64,000 nt of DNA from Reclinomonas americana ATCC 50394 (taxonomy: Eukaryota; Jakobida; Jakobea; Jakobida). A program made the position numbers and the translations under genes. A model generated the notes under the pieces. It was not told the DNA's origin. It searched no databases and was given only the letters and a program-made list of their open reading frames with translations. Positions 34,068-45,359 of the stretch are shown here, in pieces (within the stretch, counting starts at the first letter, position 1; each line of letters opens with the position of its first letter). Location of the stretch: the NCBI GenBank assembly GCA_048213135.1, contig PS015038.1:72758-136757 (forward strand), read 5' to 3'.

Positions 34068-34891
34068 ATTGAGTTGCTCACAAGTTGGTCGATTCGACAG
34101 ATCGATCAGTGCATGCAGCTGTTTTGCGGTGAAGCAGGCGACTTGGACGGATCCGGACCGCAGCGTTCATGCCACTGCGTGTGTCAGTACCGAGGCCACA
34201 TGCCGACCATTGAATATATCGAAAAATGCAATCGAATTCGAATTCGCGATCGCAGTTGCGAGCCCCGTCTGCAGCTGCGTTTCCTTCTGGATCGCCAAAC
34301 CTTTGGTGGTTACACTGGAAGTGAGATCTGCTTTATAGGGTCCGGTGGTTGCTGCAGAGGAATGAAGCTTTGCCAATCGATTCATTTCGAACAAGTGAGC
34401 TGTCCGATCGCGTTCAGAGGTCCTCCAGCGCGGGTTTGACTTGCCTGGCCGCGGCTAGCTCAGTACAACTCCACTAATATCGAGTGCTTCACACGGGACC
34501 CAATCGTCGAGTTGCCGATCCCGCTCGAGGACGTCGACGAATTCGAAATCTCGGTGCCGGCCATGGCAACCCGCACAACTGCAACTGTACTTACTGGAAA
34601 GTCCTTGCCTCTTCCTGACCCCAGCAAGCGCCGTCTGCAGTTCGGATCCTTCGCCTTACCACGCGCTGCTGTGGCTTGCACAAGCGACGTCGACGTCGCG
34701 ATCGACGACAATTGCAGTCAATCTCCCAGCTGCCGGCCATCTTCTTTGTGCCTTCTAATCGAACCACAACAAACCTCCTCCCCTTTACCGACACCTTCCA
34801 CCGGCCAACACGAAACTGGAATGAAAAAAAGCGCGACTCGTCGGTCGACTGAACCGCAGGCGGGCCCTCTCAAACTAAACACTCACACAAA
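34068..34891 (+). other. Unassigned coding-like exons upstream of the LRR gene
   Basis: A plus-strand frame is open from the contig start to a GTGAGA site at about 34321 (ISKNAIEFEFAIAVASPVCS, FWIAKPLVVTLE). It can be joined in phase 0 to a second open stretch from about 34465 (YNSTNIECFTRDPIVELPIP, LPLPDPSKRRLQFGSFAL). The acceptor is weak and the antisense frame of the first piece is also open, so this is only a suggestion. It could be the 3' part of a membrane or secreted protein. Nothing else is seen before the LRR start. Confidence 0.3.
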
Positions 34892-37766
34892 ATGGCGACG
34901 CCAACCTCCGCCCACGGCGGCAGCGGCAGTGCGACCTCCTCCTCCTCCTCCTCGTCCTCCTCATTACTCGCGCTGGACTTTAGTGGCAAGGCGTTGGGCG
35001 ATGACGACGCCGACGCCATAATCAGCGCAGTGCGACAAGCGTTGAGTCGCGGCAGCAGCAGTGGAGGCGCACACCATCCACTGGCCAGCTTGCAACTCAG
35101 CTCCAACACGTTTGGCCCGCGGGGAACACGGGTGTGTGTGTCTCTTTGCACTTTTATGCACACGCAAACCCACACTGTGTGTGTGTCTGACTCTGCGTGT
35201 GTGCGTGTGTGTGCAGGCGATTGCGCGGCTGTTGGCGGAGAGTGAGAGCATCGTGGAGCTGCACTTGGGCGGCAACAAGGTCGGCGACGAGGGCGTGTAC
35301 TTTCTGTCGGATGCGCTCAAGGCCAGCGGTGGCGGGAGTGCCTCCTCGTCGTCGTCCTCGTGTGGTCTCACAGCGGTGCACTTGTGGGGATGTGGGCTGC
35401 ACTGTGAGGGCGCAGCGTCGCTGGCGCAAGCGCTCAAGTACAACAAGCGGTTAGTGGTGCTCGAGTTGGACCGGAACATGATTGCCGACCGAGGCGCCCT
35501 CGCGCTGGGTGATGCACTAAAGGTTTTGTCCATCTCTCTTTCTCTCTCCTCTTCTCTCTCGCGCGCGCTGAGCGTCTCTCCACTGCCGCAGCGCAACACC
35601 TCACTGGAGACGCTGAATCTCGACAAGAACAACGTGGGACCGCGCGGTGCATCGTCGCTCGCCTCCTGCTTCTCCTCCAACAAGACGCTGACGACGTTGG
35701 CGCTCGGCGATAATGCCATTCTCGACGAGGGTGCGTCGGTGTTGCTGTCGGCCATGGCGCGCAGTGTGAGCACGATCAAGACGTTGGATCTGTCGGGCAA
35801 CCGGCTGGCCACGTGCATGCCCAAGGTGGCGGCCTTTGTGCGCGCCAGCAAGACGCTAAGTGTGTTGCAGCTGTCGCGCAACTCGATCGGCCCTGATGGA
35901 GCGCGCGAGCTGGCCGACGCGCTGCGCTTCAACTCGTCGCTGGTGCATCTGTATCTGGGCGGCAATCAGGTGGCCGACGAGGGCGCGGCGGCGTTGCTCG
36001 AGTCGGTGCTCGGCAATCGGCATTCGGCGCTCGAGTCGTTGCACCTGTGGAAGAACGACATTGACGACGCCGTGTGTGCCACGGTGGCCGACTTTGTGTT
36101 GCGGAATCAGTCGCTGACGTTGCTCGACCTCGATCGCAACAACATTACGGCGGCGGGCGCGGAGGCGTTGTACGCAGGCCTCGATGAGAGGCCGCCGTCG
36201 GTGCCCATCACGGTGCAGCTCAATCGCAACATTATGGAGGCGCCGGGCATTCAGCAGCTGCGCGCACTCTCGCAGCGAGTGCAAGGTCTCACCGTGCACG
36301 TCGAGAACCAGATGACCGCCTCGCAATTGGCGCAGAATCGCACACCTCGCCTGCGTCGACTCGCCGAAGCGCTGCCGCCACCCATGGCACCATCGCCACT
36401 GTCGGCGGCGCAGCTGGATTTGTCGTACTCGTCAACTGGTGCCGCCCCCGCCGCCGTGGAAGCGGACACTGCTACCACGTTGCCGTCGCCCTCGAATCGC
36501 CTCCACGCCGCCTCCCAAGAGCAGCAGCAGCAGCCAAAGCCGCTTGCGCAATCCTTGCCACCACAGTACTCCATGTCGACTTCGCTGCCGCCAGTGCCTC
36601 CACCGCCAACAACAGCGGCGGCAACAGCGCAGCCTCACCAACAACAACAACAACAACAACAACATCACACGCAACAACAACAACTGCCACCACCGCAACA
36701 ACAAGTGCAATCAGCAGCCCCCGGTCGCACGGACACTGGCGTCCCCGCGCACGGTCGATCGTGGTCGGCCTCCAGCACCCCACTGCCTCCCGCCTCGTCG
36801 ACTGTGTTGAGACCAGGTGACGTGACCCTCACGAATGGCAACGCGCCTCCTGCACACGCACGGCGACCACCACCCGCGCCGGTTCGGCAGCACGCACCCA
36901 CCTTTTCCGGCGACCTCACGCAGTTTGCGGCAAGGTGAGACCGCATTTGTTTCCACCGCTCCCTTCATTCTATCCTCTCTTCTCTCTTTCTCTGACGAAC
37001 TGTTGGTGCTGGCTGGCAGTTCCGCGACGACGGCAGCAGCAGCACAACCCCACGGCCGCTCACTCAGCTTCGAGAGCAGCTCGTCGATTATTTTCCGCGA
37101 GGCGCTGGCCGCCGCTNNNNNNNNNNNNNNNNNNNNGCGACTGCACGACACGATCGAGCGCGTGGAACTCGTTGCGTGAAGGATGCAAGAGAGAGAGAGA
37201 GTGAGTGTGTATGTCGCCAACATTGTGCCCAACTCGTGCAGGAGCGTGAGGCTGAGCGCGCGCACGCGGCGGCAGAGTTGTCGCAGTGGACCAGCATTGC
37301 TGGACTGTCGTTGACGCTGACAAGCGCGCTGGCGCACGCACACGAGGAGTTGGCGGCCTCGGAGAACGCCCGTCGCACGGCCGAGCAGCAGCGAGATCTG
37401 CTGGCCCACGTGCTGGCGGAGCGTGAGACGGAGGCGGCCGAGTTGCGCGGCCGCCAGCAGACGCTGGTGACCGAGGTGGAGAAGCGAGCGGAGCAGCGGG
37501 AGAAGGGTCGCGAGATGGGTCGCCTCGACAAGATCTCGCACGTGCTGAGCATGAGCACGCAGATGCGTGAAAAGTTTGCGCGCCTGAAGAGCGAACTGCA
37601 ACAGTTCCCGCTGGATGACGACGACGATGGTGGCCTGGGAGATGTAGGTGGAGCGCGGTCGACAGGGTTGAAGCAGCAGCGGCAGCGGGCTGCATTAGTA
37701 CCGGAGGACAGAGATGTGACGGGCGTGGCCAGGATTCTACAAGTGCCACTCAATGGAACCCACTGA
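34892..37766 (+). CDS. RI-type leucine-rich-repeat protein with polyQ linker and C-terminal coiled coil
   Basis: Exons 34892-35131, 35217-35522, 35592-36934, 37020-37116, then after a 20-N gap 37137-37170 and 37242-37766 (TGA). About eleven LRR units of the ribonuclease-inhibitor/NLRC3 type follow the N-terminus: LHLGGNKVGDEGV, LELDRNMIADRGA, LNLDKNNVGPRGA, LDLSGNRL, LYLGGNQVADEGA, LDLDRNNITAAGA and so on. A Pro/Gln-rich linker with polyQ (about 36640-36715) and a coiled coil (EAERAHAAAELSQW, RGRQQTLVTEVEKRAEQREK) complete the protein. Such LRRs usually mediate protein binding in cytoskeletal or ciliary scaffolds; no catalytic domain is seen. Joining across the gap is supported by strand and continuing helical sequence, but the bases at the join are missing. 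The intron at 37171 has a GTTGCGT donor. Confidence 0.75.
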
Positions 37767-37957
37767 CCGGCGGGCTCACACACACACCCCTAATCACTTT
37801 TGTCTCCTCCTCCCTGTCCCCCTTTCTCTCTTCTTCTCTTGTGCATACTCTCGTTCCGCTCGATCCATTTTCTCCCCTCCTTCTGGCCCTCTCTTCTTGC
37901 AGGCCTGAAATGATAATGTACGTTGCCAGTGTAATTTCCCCAGATCGCCCCCTCTCT
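37767..37957. other. Short intergenic spacer
   Basis: CT-rich sequence between the convergent LRR and oxidoreductase genes; nothing recognisable. Confidence 0.5.
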
Positions 37958-39595
37958 CTATTCGTCTCCTGTCTCCTCTCTGCGCAGCTCGGCCACGGCG
38001 GCTGACACCTCCCCATCCACCTCTCCTTCGTCAAAATCGCCATCCTCCCCTTCCTCATCGTCGCGTGGCGGTGGTGGCGCCTCGGCACCAAAGGCGGCCC
38101 AATCAAAATCGTCGGCACACAGGCGGTGCAGTGGCGGCGAGCCGGGTCGCCACCAGCGGCCGCCGACGGAGCGCAGAGCACGCAAAATGGCCGTACCGCG
38201 CTTGAAGTATTCGACGGACGGCCCGACCAGCAGCGCTCCTTCGACACGCCAGCCGCCGCCGGCCTCGGGCGGCGCCAGACGCACAGTCAGCCGCAGGTAA
38301 TCTTCGTCGCGTCGCCGACTGCTGGTGACGATGCCGTCGCCGGAGGCCATGTACTCGCCAATCGCAAACACGTGCAGGCCAAACATGAGCACGTGCTGGT
38401 TGAAGATCAGCGGCTCCGTCGGGTGACCGAGCAGCGAGCGTACGCAATGCTGCGCCTCCTCACGCGCCGCCGTCCAGTTCTTCCACTGTCGCCAGTCGCA
38501 TTCCACACCCGGCTCGCCCTCGAACGCAGCGCAGTCGCCAACGGCACAGATGCACGGATCGTCCACTGTGACGAAATCGCTGCCGACGCACACACCGTCG
38601 TCCGTGCACGGCAACTCACACTGCCGCGCCAGCTCCACGTTTCCGCGCACGCCAATCGCCTGCACCAGCGTGTCGCACGCAAGCTCCCGCCCACTGCGCA
38701 GCCGTACACCAACCACGGCACCTGCGTTGACCAGCACTACTTGCACCTCGTCCTCCACGACCACCTCCAGCTCCGGAATGCGCCGCATTCGCTCCAGCAC
38801 CATGGCCGCCGCCTGCGAGTCGACAAATGACCGCGCCACCTCCGAGCCACGTGCCACGACTGTCACATGCGCCAAGTGCGGTGGCAGTGGCGGAGTCGGC
38901 GGTCGCGGACGCGACGGAGGCACCGCCGGTGGTTGCTCCCGGAAACCGCCTCCCAGGTACCCGCCCTCGACAATGTTGCTCACGAGATCCATGGCCAGCG
39001 TGCCCGCCCCGACAATCACCACCCGCGAGGCACGCTTGATGGACTCATTGAGGGCCACAGACTCCTCCGCATTGCGAACGACATACATCCCGTGCGGAGC
39101 AGCAGCACACAAGTGGCGCACAGGCTCACTCAGACTCGGCGCAGGCACAGGCGGCGATGACACCTCGTGCTCCTCACACGGGTACTCGACAAAGTGCGGC
39201 ACACCTCCCGTGGCCAGAAAGAGCACCTTGTATGGCACACGCTGACCACTGCCCGCCTCCACCACACACTGCTCATCGCGATCAATCTCCGCCACTCTCT
39301 CCAATCGCCACTCAATGCTCTTGCGCGTAAAGTACTCGGCTTTCTTCCCGCCAAAGTCCACCGTCTCGCGCGAGGGGAACTTGAGGCGGAAAAACGCATT
39401 CGGGCGAGAGTAGAAGGGCTCCGCAGGGTCCGCGTACACAATCACAGGCTCACTGCTGCAGTGGCGACGCAGCTCCTCGGCCACTGACAAGCCCGCAATG
39501 CCTCCTGTAACAGACACACACATCAGCGTGTCTGTGTGTGAGAGAGGAGGCCGGAGAGGTGAGTGAGCATTACCTCCGATGATGATGTATGCCAT
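37958..39595 (-). CDS. PYROXD1: PYROXD1-like FAD-dependent pyridine nucleotide-disulfide oxidoreductase
   Basis: Exons 39595-39574 and 39504-37958, spliced in the middle of the FAD-binding motif to give MAYIIIGGGIAGLSVAEEL. Further features in order: an LFLATGG segment, a second nucleotide-binding motif VVIVGAGTLAMDL (NAD(P)H side), and CAVGDCAAFEG (second FAD contact). The C-terminal part HVFAIGEYMASGDG and EGALLVGPSVEYFKR resembles the PYROXD1 C-terminal domain, as does the Trp-rich CDWRQWKNWTAAREEA. The redox-active CxxC of classical disulfide reductases is not visible, as in PYROXD1. PYROXD1 protects the tRNA ligase complex from oxidation in animals (family knowledge). The protein is about 522 residues with an acidic tail. 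It lies head to head with CCDC97. Confidence 0.7.
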   Translation of the reverse strand: MAYIIIGGNAHSPLRPPLSHTDTLMCVSVTGGIAGLSVAEELRRHCSSEPVIVYADPAEPFYSRPNAFFRLKFPSRETVDFGGKKAEYFTRKSIEWRLERVAEIDRDEQCVVEAGSGQRVPYKVLFLATGGVPHFVEYPCEEHEVSSPPVPAPSLSEPVRHLCAAAPHGMYVVRNAEESVALNESIKRASRVVIVGAGTLAMDLVSNIVEGGYLGGGFREQPPAVPPSRPRPPTPPLPPHLAHVTVVARGSEVARSFVDSQAAAMVLERMRRIPELEVVVEDEVQVVLVNAGAVVGVRLRSGRELACDTLVQAIGVRGNVELARQCELPCTDDGVCVGSDFVTVDDPCICAVGDCAAFEGEPGVECDWRQWKNWTAAREEAQHCVRSLLGHPTEPLIFNQHVLMFGLHVFAIGEYMASGDGIVTSSRRRDEDYLRLTVRLAPPEAGGGWRVEGALLVGPSVEYFKRGTAILRALRSVGGRWWRPGSPPLHRLCADDFDWAAFGAEAPPPPRDDEEGEDGDFDEGEVDGEVSAAVAELRREETGDE

Positions 39596-39641
39596 TCGAT
39601 GTTGTCCTTGTTGTGTCCTCTTCTTCTCTTTGACTGTGGCG
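39596..39641. promoter_or_regulatory. Minimal bidirectional promoter (PYROXD1-like / CCDC97)
   Basis: 46 bp of T/C-rich sequence lie between the minus-strand start (39595) and the first in-frame ATG of CCDC97 (39642). If the later ATG at 39681 is used, the interval is 85 bp. Confidence 0.5.
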
Positions 39642-41313
39642 ATGGAGAGCAGTGCGCGTGCACGTGTTGTGCGTGCGACCATGAGCGCACCACACTTTGC
39701 CTTTGCGCTGTCCATGCGTGAGCAGCTGGAGCGCGAGGAGGCCGGCTTGCCTGAGATGCCTCCTCCAGAGCAAATCAGTGAGCGTCTGCTCGACTTGTTG
39801 CAACGCGCCCCTGCGATCTATCTCGGTGAGTGAGCAGAGCGAGTGAGTGTCTTTGTGTGTGCATCTCTGACTGCGTGTGTGTGTGTGATAGAGCGATATG
39901 GGGGGCATTTGGATGTGGAATCACTCGGTCTCTTTGAGGTGCTGCGCGCGTCGGAGTATGAGATCGCGTGGCACTTGGATCGGCTGCTGAAGGCGGCTCG
40001 GCGATCGGCGCATGAGCAGGCGGTGCTGGTGCGCAACCGTCGCTTCCAGAAGATGAAGCACATGCTGGAGGAGGAGTACTTCTCGGTCGATGCCATTGCG
40101 TTGCGGCATCCGCGACTGTATCACGACACGATTGGGAGGCTGATGGAGGGTCTGCCGCCCATGGCGCCCGATGCGACGCTCTCCTCGCGGCTCATTCAGA
40201 ATGCGCTGATGGAGCAGGTGGCGGAGAAGCGGTTGAATGAGGAGCATGAGGAGTGGAGAAAGTATGGCGAGGGCGGTGAGTCGGCGTATGAGCCGCACGT
40301 TCCGCGACCGCGGCAGCGTGACGGTGATGGCGACGAGGGCGATGATGATGATGATGATGACGACGACGGGGGAGAGGAGTTTGACACGGACGACGAAGAG
40401 GGAGAGCAGGCGGAGAAGGATGCCATGGACGAGGACGAACGGGAGAAGCCGAGCAGGCCGTACGCAAAGGCTTCGGGCGTGGCGGCGGCAGCTGCGGCGG
40501 CGGCGGCCGCAGCTTCGGCGGCATCGTCGTCGTCTGTCTCTCGGCACGGTGATCGTCGGTTCGCTGGCGGTGGAGTGATGGTGGCCGCCGAGTCGCCAAA
40601 GCAAGCGCCGCAGCGGATCGTCGGCGACGACGGCCCCGTGCGTCAGTGGGGCGATTTGCCGTTCGGATCGCGTGAGCCGGCGCTGAGCAACGCCGCCATG
40701 TCGATCGGATTGAAGCGCATGTCGACGGCCTTTCGGCATCACCGCGGGCGCGGTGGTGGGGCGGGTGGTGGAGGTGGAGGGCGCGGAGGTGCGGGTGGCA
40801 GCCAGGAATGTTTGTGGGGTGCCGTTGTGCGCGCCACCTTGCCGTCGTCCGCCGACGAGGACGAGGGCGGTGAGGGAAGTGCCTCATCGTCGGCTGCTGC
40901 TCCTGCTCCTGCGCCAGCTCCAGCGCCATCTCGACCCGTGTATGAGGTACGCCTGTATGTGTACGCCACCTCCTGTCTTATTTCTCGTACATGTGGTGAC
41001 GTCGCGCCGCGTCGCGCAGGATGCTTTTGTGAGACACATGATGAAGGAGGCGGCGATGGACGAGGACATGGCGGCCTCGACGGAGCTGACCGAGGAGAAA
41101 CAGGCCGAGTTGGAGGCGTCGCTGGTGCGGCAGGCGATTCAGCTGTTCATCGACGGTGCCGACAGCGAATTCTTCGACTACAGCACTGTGGACGCGGATG
41201 ACACGCTGGATGATCTGGTGACCATGCAGCGCGATGCCGAAGACGCCTACTTTGCTGAAGATGGCGACGATGACGAAGACGAAGACGGGGAGGACATGGA
41301 GACTGATGCGTGA
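39642..41313 (+). CDS. CCDC97: CCDC97 family protein (SF3B/U2 snRNP-associated)
   Basis: Exons 39642-39825, 39892-40946 and 41020-41313 (TGA), phases consistent, about 510 residues; an alternative in-frame start is at 39681. CCDC97 signatures: RYGGHLDVESLGLFEVL, VRNRRFQKMKHMLEE, EYFSVDAIALRHPRLY and RLIQNALMEQVAEKRLNEE near the middle, and FIDGADSEFFDYSTVDADD with DAYFAE at the C-terminal end. Between these lie an Asp/Glu run, poly-Ala (about 40478-40520) and a Gly-rich stretch (about 40745-40800), longer than in typical family members. CCDC97 associates with SF3B-type splicing factors (family knowledge). Converges with GCP4: 17 bp between stops. Confidence 0.85.
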
Positions 41314-41330
41314 GAGTGACGAGGTGGCGT

Positions 41331-43810
41331 TCATGCTTTCGAAAACACTCCATTGTAGTCCAGTCGGAGCAGCAGCTGGGAGACTTGCGACGAGCCGAGT
41401 ATTCTCCTCCGCAGGATCTGGAAGAGGAGTCGGCACTCGCGCGAAAAGTCCTGCGCACGCAAGATGCGTGGTGAGCCGCAATAGATGGCGTGAGTAAAAA
41501 AGCAAGGAAGAAGTGCTCACCTGTTCAATGTGATCGACATCCGAGCCAAGCACCAATTCCGGAGTGACCTCAAACCGCGCCACCAGCCGGCACAGTGCCG
41601 CCGAGGCATCGCTGCAATGAGCAGGTGTCAGTGTGCGTGGGACTTTTCTTGCAAGGCCATTCACAGAAAGACACACCAAATGGCGGCAATTGAATTCTGA
41701 ATGGCAGTGCTGCCGCCGCCGCCCACTTGCGGCTCCGGCAGGAAGCACTGCGTGCACAGGTCGGAGAGGAAGTCAGCGTGCGCCTGCTGCACCGTCTCAA
41801 AGTCCTCGCTCTCCTCGATGCGCCGAATCAGTCGTGCACTGCACCGAAGACGGTGAGCCCATGGTGCGTGTGTGCGTGTACACACTATTGTTGCGGTAGA
41901 GACGCAACGATTGGGCGTCCAACACATCGGCCTGCACGTAGTACTGCAGATTGTCGAGCACGAAAGACATGCGCGCACGCAGCAACCACATGCGCCAGGC
42001 AACAGACTGGCGTGAGGAACGCGACTTGTGTCGCTTCTGCGCAATCCACGCCTTTTGCAGCAGCAACTGCGCCCTCTTGAGCGAGAACAAGAAGCGGAAG
42101 AGACGGCTCAGGCGATCCATGGCGTCCGGGGTGTAAATCAAATGCAGCGGCGATGGCACGTCGTACCGCAGCGACAAGTGTCGATACCTGCATCGTCTGG
42201 TGAGATGGTCGACCACGAGCAGGGGTACATGCAGCTGGGGCACTCACCACTCGCCACCGGTGGCCGTGGGCGACGTCACAATGTCAACACGCTTGGCGGT
42301 CTTGTCGTCCTCCCGCGTGGTCTGATGCAGGGCGGCCACGAACAAGCTGTGCACCTCTGTGTGGATGGTAGTGAGTAAAGCAGATCGGGAGCAAGAGAGA
42401 GATGTAGGTGCACGCAACCCTGATCGACGGCGCCTGGTGGCGGCGACATGATGATCGGCTCGAGCGCCTGGAAGAATGCCAGGTAGAACTCGCCCTTGCC
42501 CATGAGGAAGTAGTCCTTGACGGCGCGCACGTGGAGTAGCAGGTCGGCGTCACGCACGGTCAGCGACCACAGATGGCGTGTGACCACTGAGCGAATGTCG
42601 TCGATGGTGCACTCGAACGACAAAGCGTGGAATGTCGGGTGCTCCTGCAGCAACGAGTGAGCGACAATGACGCAAGACTCTCAAACGCATTAGAGAGGGC
42701 GCAGCACGCACCTCGAGTCGTCGCAGAGCCTCGGCAAAGTGCTGAATCTCCTTGGCGGTAAAGTACGACGACGAGAGCGGTGACGACGACGACGGCGAAC
42801 CACCACCAGTCAGCGGCGACAGCGCCGTCTTGCCGCTCTCTGGTCTGGCCACGCCCACCGACGACGAAGACGAAGACGACTGATGCCGCCGCAGCACCTG
42901 CACGGCACTGCCGGTGTAGAGGATCTTCTCGGCCACGCGATCCGACAAGTACGACGGCTTCTTGTCGACTCGCAGGTGGTACGAGAACGACTTGAGATCG
43001 TCGGCCACGGCATCATCGACGCCCGCCTGCTCGTTATCCTCCGACTTGCTGCGCCCGCCCTGGTCCTCGATGAAGAACTCGCCGTACTTGTCCGACAGAA
43101 TCCCATACAGCACCCACGACGACAGCTGCCGGAAGAACACCCGGTGGCAGTGGAACGCCAGCCGCTCGAAACACGCGCGCACCACCGGGAAACCCGTCTG
43201 CCCGCGCCGATGCAACTCCTCCAGGATATCACAGCACTGCGCGCCATTGCGCACCACAGCCGCCACACTCAACAACGCCGGGAACAGCGTCTCATACTAC
43301 CCACACACACACACGACAGTTAGCCTCGCGCCCCCGACATCGAGGAGCCCTGATGCACACCAACCTCGACCAGCGCCTCCGACACAAACGACAACGACAC
43401 GAGTGGATTGCGCAGATGCGCCTGCTCAATCTCCAACAAGCGACGCCGATAGCTATCCAGCACCTCATCCAAGCCCGCACAGAGCGCCTCGGGGTACACC
43501 GATTGCACTGGATGATGATGATCGACAATGAACAATCACTCCTGCGATCATTGCCAAGCTGTCTGTGTGTCTTACCATCCTCGCTCTGGAGACCACGAAA
43601 GGCAGCTGTAAACGCGTCGAGCTCGCGATAGGCGCGACCGAGAACGACCACGCGATCGAGTAACGCACGCTCGGCCGGCTCCAGAAAGCTCACCAGTCCA
43701 TCGTCTACAGTAACCGCACGTGCACTACTACCACCACCACCACCACTTGACGACAGTGGAAGCAGATCGCCACTGTGCCCGCACAAGCTCAGCAGCACCT
43801 CGTGCAACAT
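41331..43810 (-). CDS. TUBGCP4: Gamma-tubulin complex component 4 (GCP4)
   Basis: Nine minus-strand exons: 43810-43576, 43507-43365, 43296-42712, 42644-42419, 42356-42248, 42187-41882, 41838-41677, 41611-41521 and 41450-41331. Every phase closes and the total is 658 residues, the usual GCP4 length. Signatures include MLHEVLLSLCGHSGDLL at the start, ALCAGLDEVLDSYRRRLLEI, FRQLSSWVLYGILSD, PSYLSDRVAEKILYTGSAVQ (GRIP1/GRIP2 region), HLWSLTVRDADLLLHVRAVK, RMSFVLDNLQYYVQADVLD and the C-terminal QLLLRLDYNGVFS. GCP4 is a core subunit of the gamma-tubulin ring complex that nucleates microtubules. The exon-4 donor is GTTGCGT (42418). An Asp/Ser-rich insert lies in exon 3. Confidence 0.93.
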
Positions 43811-43931
43811 CCGTCGACAATGGAAAATGCGCGCGAAAAACCCGAGCGCAAATTCGTTTTGCGACTGCCTGCGTGAGTCACACCACCGTCTGTAGTCGTT
43901 GTGTGTGTGCATGCGTGGAGGAGCTTCAGTG

Positions 43932-45227
43932 ATGCGTTGTCGTGCATTGTTGCTTGCGGTGCTTGCACTGGTGGTGGTGATCGTTGGCATGGCGGCCATG
44001 TCAGCGCACGCGTTGCAGTTCGAGGTGGAGATCTTGACGCGCAAGTGCTTCATTGAGGTGAGAGAGTGAGAGAGCAAGTGTATGCATGTGCGCAAGAAGG
44101 CGTGCTGACGATGTGCGTGTGTGTGCGTGTGTGTGCGACATGACAGGACTTGCGGTGCGTCTTCTGCCTTCCTCTCTCTTGCCTGTCTCTCTCTCTTGCC
44201 TTCTGACTCTCCTCCAGTCGCGACACACTTGTGGCAGGTACTGTGGAGGCTGCGCCTGGGCAGCACCAGCGCATCAATGTGGTCGTTTCGTGTGACACAT
44301 GTCGCTTGTGTGTCATGATTGTGATGATGATGGTGGTCACTCTCGTGCTTCAGGTGGAGGATCCCAATGGGCGAACAGCATTCAAGCGCGAGGATATCAC
44401 CAAGACCGACTTGGTGTTCACCTCCACGCTCGACGGAGAGTACAAGGTTTGTTGCATCTCTCTCTGCTCTTTGCTCTTTCTTTCTTTCTGCATCCCTGCT
44501 TTCTTTCACCTCTTACCCTCCTCTCGCTCTTTCTGTGGCACAGATCTGCATTGAGAACCAGCTGCCGCCAGGTTGATATCCTTCTTTCCCCGTGCGAGGG
44601 CTCGCTAATGGATCCACCCTGACCTTTTGTGTGCATGCTGCAAACAGAGTTCTCGTACTCTCGCGGACTGAAGCGCATGATTACGCTGCAGCTGCGCACG
44701 GGCACTGATGCCAAGGACTACGATAGCATTGCGATGCGTGAGCACTTGCAGGTACTATTGGCGAAGTTGTTGATGATGAGTTCAGGCTGTCTCTGAGTGC
44801 TGTTCTTGTTCGTGTAGCCGCTGGATGCGGAGCTGCGTCGCATGGTGGACCTGTTGAAGGAGGCTTCACTAGAGTTGGACTACATGAAGACGCTGGAGGC
44901 CGAGCATCGTGACTTGAACGGTGCTGTTGGTGTCTTTCTCTGATTGTTGCTGCTGCCTCTGATGTGTGTGCGGGCAGAGAGCACCAATGCCATGACGTCG
45001 TGGTTGGGTCTGGTGATGATCTTTGGCGTCGGCAGTCTGATGGTGCGCGCTGTGCCTCGTCTTCTTCTTCTTATGTAAGTGTCCATACTGAGCGTGCATG
45101 TGCAGGCCTGGGAGGCATGGTACCTCAAGAAGTACCTCGGTTCGTCGCCACCATTCCTCCTCCTTGTCTACCCCGCGCAGTGCCTCACTCCTTGTGTCCT
45201 TGTGCAGAGCGCAAGAAGATTGCGTAA
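43932..45227 (+). CDS. p24/TMED family cargo receptor (emp24/gp25L)
   Basis: Ten short exons: 43932-44057, 44147-44154, 44218-44284, 44354-44446, 44544-44571, 44648-44751, 44818-44920, 44978-45042, 45106-45139 and 45208-45227, all in phase; about 215 residues. It has a signal peptide (ALLLAVLALVVVIVGMAAM), a GOLD domain (FEVEILTRKCFIEDL through VEDPNGRTAFKRED and STLDGEYKICIENQ), a coiled coil (LDYMKTLEAEHRDLNE), one membrane helix (WLGLVMIFGVGSLM) and a short cytosolic tail YLKKYLERKKIA. The tail ends in a KKxx dilysine (K-K-I-A), a COPI retrieval signal. p24 proteins cycle between ER and Golgi. One exon is only 8 nt long. Confidence 0.9.
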
Positions 45228-45359
45228 AGCATGTTGCATGTACACACTGGCAGTGGCAAGCATAAGCAATGCGAGAATGCGAGGAAGAGAGACGAGAATG
45301 AAAACAGTCTTTTGCCGACGTCTGTCTATGCGTCCCACAGCACTGCCCTCCGTCTGTCA

